The position numbers and the translations under genes were made by a program. This document shows, one piece after another, positions 63,804 to 64,000 of a stretch of 64,000 nucleotides of DNA (its first letter is position 1; every line of letters begins with the position of its first letter). The notes beneath the pieces are model-generated. The model was not told the DNA's origin and made no database searches. It worked only from the letters and a program-made list of their open reading frames with translations. The stretch is from Pseudomonas wayambapalatensis (GTDB lineage: Bacteria; Pseudomonadota; Gammaproteobacteria; Pseudomonadales; Pseudomonadaceae): the NCBI GenBank assembly GCA_014268975.2, contig CP077096.1, forward strand, positions 1,076,501 through 1,140,500. The letters are read 5' to 3'.

Positions 63804-64000
63804 TCAGCGTAACTCGAGTCGACGAGCCAGGCGGCCGAGATTGGCCCGGTCCAGGCCAAGTTCCCGTGCCGCTGCGGCCCAGTTGTATTGATGCCGTTGC
63901 AGGCAGTTATCGATCACTTGGCGCTGGTAAGCGTCGACGGCTTCGCGCAGACCACCCTCGGGCAACGGCAGGGCAGGCTCGATGGGGGCCAATGAAGCCG
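63804..64000 (-). CDS. norR: NtrC-family regulator, C-terminal part, NorR-like (5' end outside window)
   Basis: Only about 65 C-terminal residues are visible; the frame stays open to the window edge. They hold a Fis-type helix-turn-helix, NWAAAARELGLDRANLGRLA, preceded by LREAVDAYQRQVIDNCLQRH. This spacing and the ANLGRLARRL end resemble NorR, the nitric-oxide-responsive sigma-54 activator. The AAA+ and sensor parts are not seen, so the exact member is not proven. Confidence 0.7.
   Translation of the reverse strand, partial: ASLAPIEPALPLPEGGLREAVDAYQRQVIDNCLQRHQYNWAAAARELGLDRANLGRLARRLELR

Overview
The window is high-GC, gene-dense chromosomal DNA from a Pseudomonas of the P. putida / P. entomophila type. 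This is inferred from gene content and order remembered from those genomes: glyA-morA-ettA-gdhA, ispB-rplU-rpmA-obgE-proB, the Cra/fruBKA locus, mksFEB, and many Pseudomonas-type REP palindromes. No database search was run. The left edge cuts the 5' end of cstA. The right edge cuts the 5' end of a NorR-like regulator gene on the minus strand.

Positions 1-24900 are mostly core genome: peptide/pyruvate uptake (cstA plus a small YbdD-like partner), a CobW-type metallochaperone GTPase, glyA, the c-di-GMP enzyme morA, the ribosome factor ettA, gdhA, a short GreA/GreB-like factor, a lipoprotein, a DUF3015/Lnb-like (DUF4105) pair, a Lon-type protease, a UPF0114 membrane protein, a PPIase, a small gene with a strong Fur box, yjdM, ispB, and the rplU-rpmA-obgE cluster. 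From 24900 to 41000 lie proB-creA, the mksF-mksE-mksB condensin operon (no mksG beside it), holD-like/rimI, tatD-cra, and the fructose PTS operon fruB-fruK-fruA with a perfect Cra operator.

From 41000 to 55600 the content is sensing and envelope: a DUF2383 protein, a diguanylate cyclase, an OprD porin, a CopR/S-like two-component pair downstream of a two-gene RND efflux system, an Aer-like chemoreceptor, a YkgJ-type cysteine protein, and cheV.

From 55600 to 63760 there is an accessory surface region. It holds two adjacent paralogous autotransporters with near-identical barrel domains and diverged passengers. Divergent from them is a 937-residue protein of unrecognised family, built from two internally duplicated module types (order A-C-C-D-A), in visibly more AT-rich DNA. 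This is the part of the window most likely to hold something undescribed.

Intergenic spaces carry at least nine paired REP palindromes (REPIN-like) and one 146-bp MITE-like element with 26-bp imperfect inverted ends and CTAG termini. No rRNA, tRNA, CRISPR array or intact transposase was seen.
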